Shown here in pieces: positions 62,486 to 64,000 of a stretch of 64,000 bases of DNA. The notes below the pieces were generated by a model. The model saw nothing but the letters and a program-made list of their open reading frames with translations, was not told where the DNA came from and searched no databases. The number at the start of each line of letters is the position of its first letter. The first letter of the stretch is position 1. The translations under genes and the position numbers were made by a program. Location of the stretch: positions 62,001 through 126,000 of the forward strand of contig JAJDDF010000009.1 in assembly GCA_029260455.1 (NCBI GenBank), read 5' to 3'. This DNA comes from Phycisphaerales bacterium. GTDB lineage: Bacteria > Planctomycetota > Phycisphaerae > Phycisphaerales > UBA1924.

Positions 62486-63586
62486 ATGTTGCGCTGTCGA
62501 CGAGGCGACGTTGTGCGGCTAGTGTGCATCAATGGAGGCAACACCCAACGGGAGGGCATCAGGGTCTTGAGCGAATCGCGAGCCGCTGCAGATGCTGATC
62601 CATTGCCCGAGGGCACTGCGCCGGTTGCGCGGGCGGCGCATGACCTTGGGCCGCAGCTCGAGCCCCTGCTTCTGGCCGCCGGCGAGGGCAAACTGTCTGA
62701 CATTCACTGGTTCCGCACGCGATGGCAGCGCGGGGGTGCAGCGACAGCGCACGCGACCTACGACCCGGGCGATGGGCCGCGTGAGGTGGTCATCAAGTTC
62801 CCAGTTGGGCCGCGCGAATACCGTGTGCTGACGGAACTGTCGGCTTCGTCTGATGCCCCGACGCCGCGCATTGCGATGCACGGCACGGAACTGGGCGGCT
62901 TTGATTTTGCGTGGATCGTGATGGAGCAACTTCCGGGCGATCCACTCAAAGCGGATCAGGGCAAACCTGCATTTATGCACATCGCTGAAGGTGTGGCCGC
63001 GTTTTATGAACACGCTGCAGCGCACTGGCCTGTTGATGGCACACTGCGTGAAAGTGACTGGGCGATGCTCATGCAGCGCGGGCGCGATGTTCTTCACGAC
63101 AACCCGATCAATCATGTGCAGCAGTGGAATGAAGCGGTGAAACATGCACAGCGAATTCTTCCCCACTTACTTGAGCGCTGGAGCAGGCGGCATGTGGATA
63201 CATGGTGTCATGGCGATCTGCATCTTGGCAATGCGATGATGCGGGAAGCTGGGTCACAATGGGCAAAGGAAAGTGATGGCGAACGGTGCATCTTGCTTGA
63301 CTTTGCAGAAGTACACGCCGGGCACTGGATTGAAGATGCGGTCTATCTGGAGCGGGTGCACTGGGCAAACCCGGAGCTGCTCAAGAAAGTGAAGCCGGTG
63401 CAGTTGATCGCCAAAGCGCGGCGGGCGCGGGGGCTGCCAACGGATGATGATTATTCAGAACTTGCACATGTGCGGCGCGTCTTGATGGCCGCATGTGCGC
63501 CCGCGTTTCTGGAGCGCGAAGGTCACCCGGCATATATGGAAGCAGCGCTTGGGGTGCTTGAGAAGACGTTGCCTTTGGTGACGTGA
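62486..63586 (+). CDS. Aminoglycoside-phosphotransferase-like kinase
   Basis: The frame encodes an APH/choline-kinase-type fold: VIKFPVGPREYRVLTELSAS (ATP-binding Lys), WIVMEQLPGDPLKADQG, the Brenner motif WCHGDLHLGNAMM and CILLDFAEVHAGHWIEDAVY. The small-molecule substrate is unknown; resistance should not be assumed. The start is uncertain: ATG 62486 has a close GAGGG, while TTG 62567 has GGAGGG upstream and starts nearer the domain. Confidence 0.85.
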   Translation: MLRCRRGDVVRLVCINGGNTQREGIRVLSESRAAADADPLPEGTAPVARAAHDLGPQLEPLLLAAGEGKLSDIHWFRTRWQRGGAATAHATYDPGDGPREVVIKFPVGPREYRVLTELSASSDAPTPRIAMHGTELGGFDFAWIVMEQLPGDPLKADQGKPAFMHIAEGVAAFYEHAAAHWPVDGTLRESDWAMLMQRGRDVLHDNPINHVQQWNEAVKHAQRILPHLLERWSRRHVDTWCHGDLHLGNAMMREAGSQWAKESDGERCILLDFAEVHAGHWIEDAVYLERVHWANPELLKKVKPVQLIAKARRARGLPTDDDYSELAHVRRVLMAACAPAFLEREGHPAYMEAALGVLEKTLPLVT

Positions 63587-63650
63587 CAAGCCCCAAGGGC
63601 AAGGCGAGGGGGTACAAACCGCGCGATTCGGCGGCACTCATCGCCCGCGT

Positions 63651-64000
63651 CTATCGCTTGCCAAGCATCCGCCAGCCCAACGGCAACAACACCATTGCAA
63701 GTGTGATCTTGAGTACGCCGCCGGGCAGGAAGATGACGAAGCCGCTCCAGAGGGCAGCGCTCAGGTCTTGCGGCAGGAGTGCTGCTGCTTCCGCGCTGGC
63801 AAAGAATTGTGCAAATGCCCACAGCCACGGCACACCGAATAAAAAGACCGTGAACGTGCCGATGGTCATCGCGAGGGCGGTGGTCCAGATGCGCCGATCC
63901 CAGCCGCGTTCTGCAAGCAGGCCGACGATAAACGCGGCAGCAATGAAGCCGATGATGTAACCCGCCGACGGGCGAAGAAGACCACCACTGAATCCTGAAA
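63651..64000 (-). CDS. bioY: BioY-family biotin transporter, partial
   Basis: The minus-strand frame is open from the window end to the stop at 63651. It reads GFSGGLLRPSAGYIIGFIAA then FIVGLLAERGWDRRIW, which is the Gly-Gly/Pro/Gly-Tyr motif of the S component of the biotin ECF transporter, and ends LPGGVLKITLAMVLLPLGWR. About 116 codons are present of about 185-200. The 5' part lies outside. It is convergent with the APH-type gene. Confidence 0.88.
   Translation of the reverse strand, partial: SGFSGGLLRPSAGYIIGFIAAAFIVGLLAERGWDRRIWTTALAMTIGTFTVFLFGVPWLWAFAQFFASAEAAALLPQDLSAALWSGFVIFLPGGVLKITLAMVLLPLGWRMLGKR

Noticed and set aside
62486-63586. Antibiotic-resistance gene
   Set aside because: The APH fold is shared by many small-molecule kinases, and nothing in sequence or context points to an antibiotic.

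Overview
The window reads as chromosome of a planctomycete, most likely of the Phycisphaerae. The grounds are moderately high GC, an ECF sigma factor divergent from a Ser/Thr kinase with C-terminal tetratricopeptide-type sequence, PEP-CTERM-like exported proteins, dockerin-like repeats on a HAF-repeat protein, an adjacent DUF1573 plus MauE-thioredoxin pair, and unusual tails on ribosomal proteins. The class-level assignment is inference. No 16S rRNA gene is present.

Region 1 (1-14850, minus strand) is a nearly complete fused S10-spc-alpha ribosomal operon: rpsJ-rplC-rplD-rplW-rplB-rpsS-rplV-rpsC-rplP-rpmC-rpsQ-rplN-rplX-rplE-rpsN-rpsH-rplF-rplR-rpsE-rplO-secY-infA-rpmJ-rpsM-rpsK-rpoA. A near-consensus promoter (TTGACA, 16 bp, TATATT) lies upstream of rpsJ. 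rpmD, adk, map and rpsD are absent from their usual places. L22 carries an HTH-like N-terminal extension and S5 a Gly/Arg-rich tail.

Region 2 (14.9-29.3 kb) holds housekeeping and exported proteins: three secreted or lipoprotein hypotheticals, a tRNA-dihydrouridine synthase, a two-gene pair of unknown function, a Fur-family regulator, a GlmU-like nucleotidyltransferase with an M14 peptidase, a TlpA-like thioredoxin, a VTT/DedA-type membrane protein and tRNA-Ser(TGA).

Region 3 (29.3-35.5 kb) has an RHS gene fragment cut by an insertion-sequence end, then a minus-strand operon: Cys-rich secreted protein, HlyD-type adaptor, ABC ATPase, two FtsX/MacB-type permeases and a Cys-containing lipoprotein.

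Region 4 (35.6-48.2 kb) is the accessory region. Three partial direct copies of the 3' half of tRNA-Thr(CGT) lie at 35.7, 44.9 and 46.8 kb, and the intact tRNA is at 48.1 kb. This looks like successive integration at one tRNA attachment site. Between them are three PEP-CTERM/HAF-type genes that share a conserved leader of about 107 bp placed 31-33 nt before each start codon, one of them broken by an in-frame TGA. There are also the ECF-kinase pair, IS scars, a truncated AraC-type regulator, a diheme-less cytochrome/barrel protein and a truncated IS transposase.

Region 5 (48.5-64 kb) returns to core genes: a fibro-slime protein, the MauE-thioredoxin/DUF1573 pair, uppS and cdsA (lipid carrier and phospholipid synthesis), a coiled-coil protein with a degenerate zinc ribbon, dapF, an M48-like membrane peptidase, a lipoprotein, a NifU-like scaffold, csrA, rsmA, a HAD phosphatase, an APH-type kinase and the 3' part of bioY, which runs off the window.
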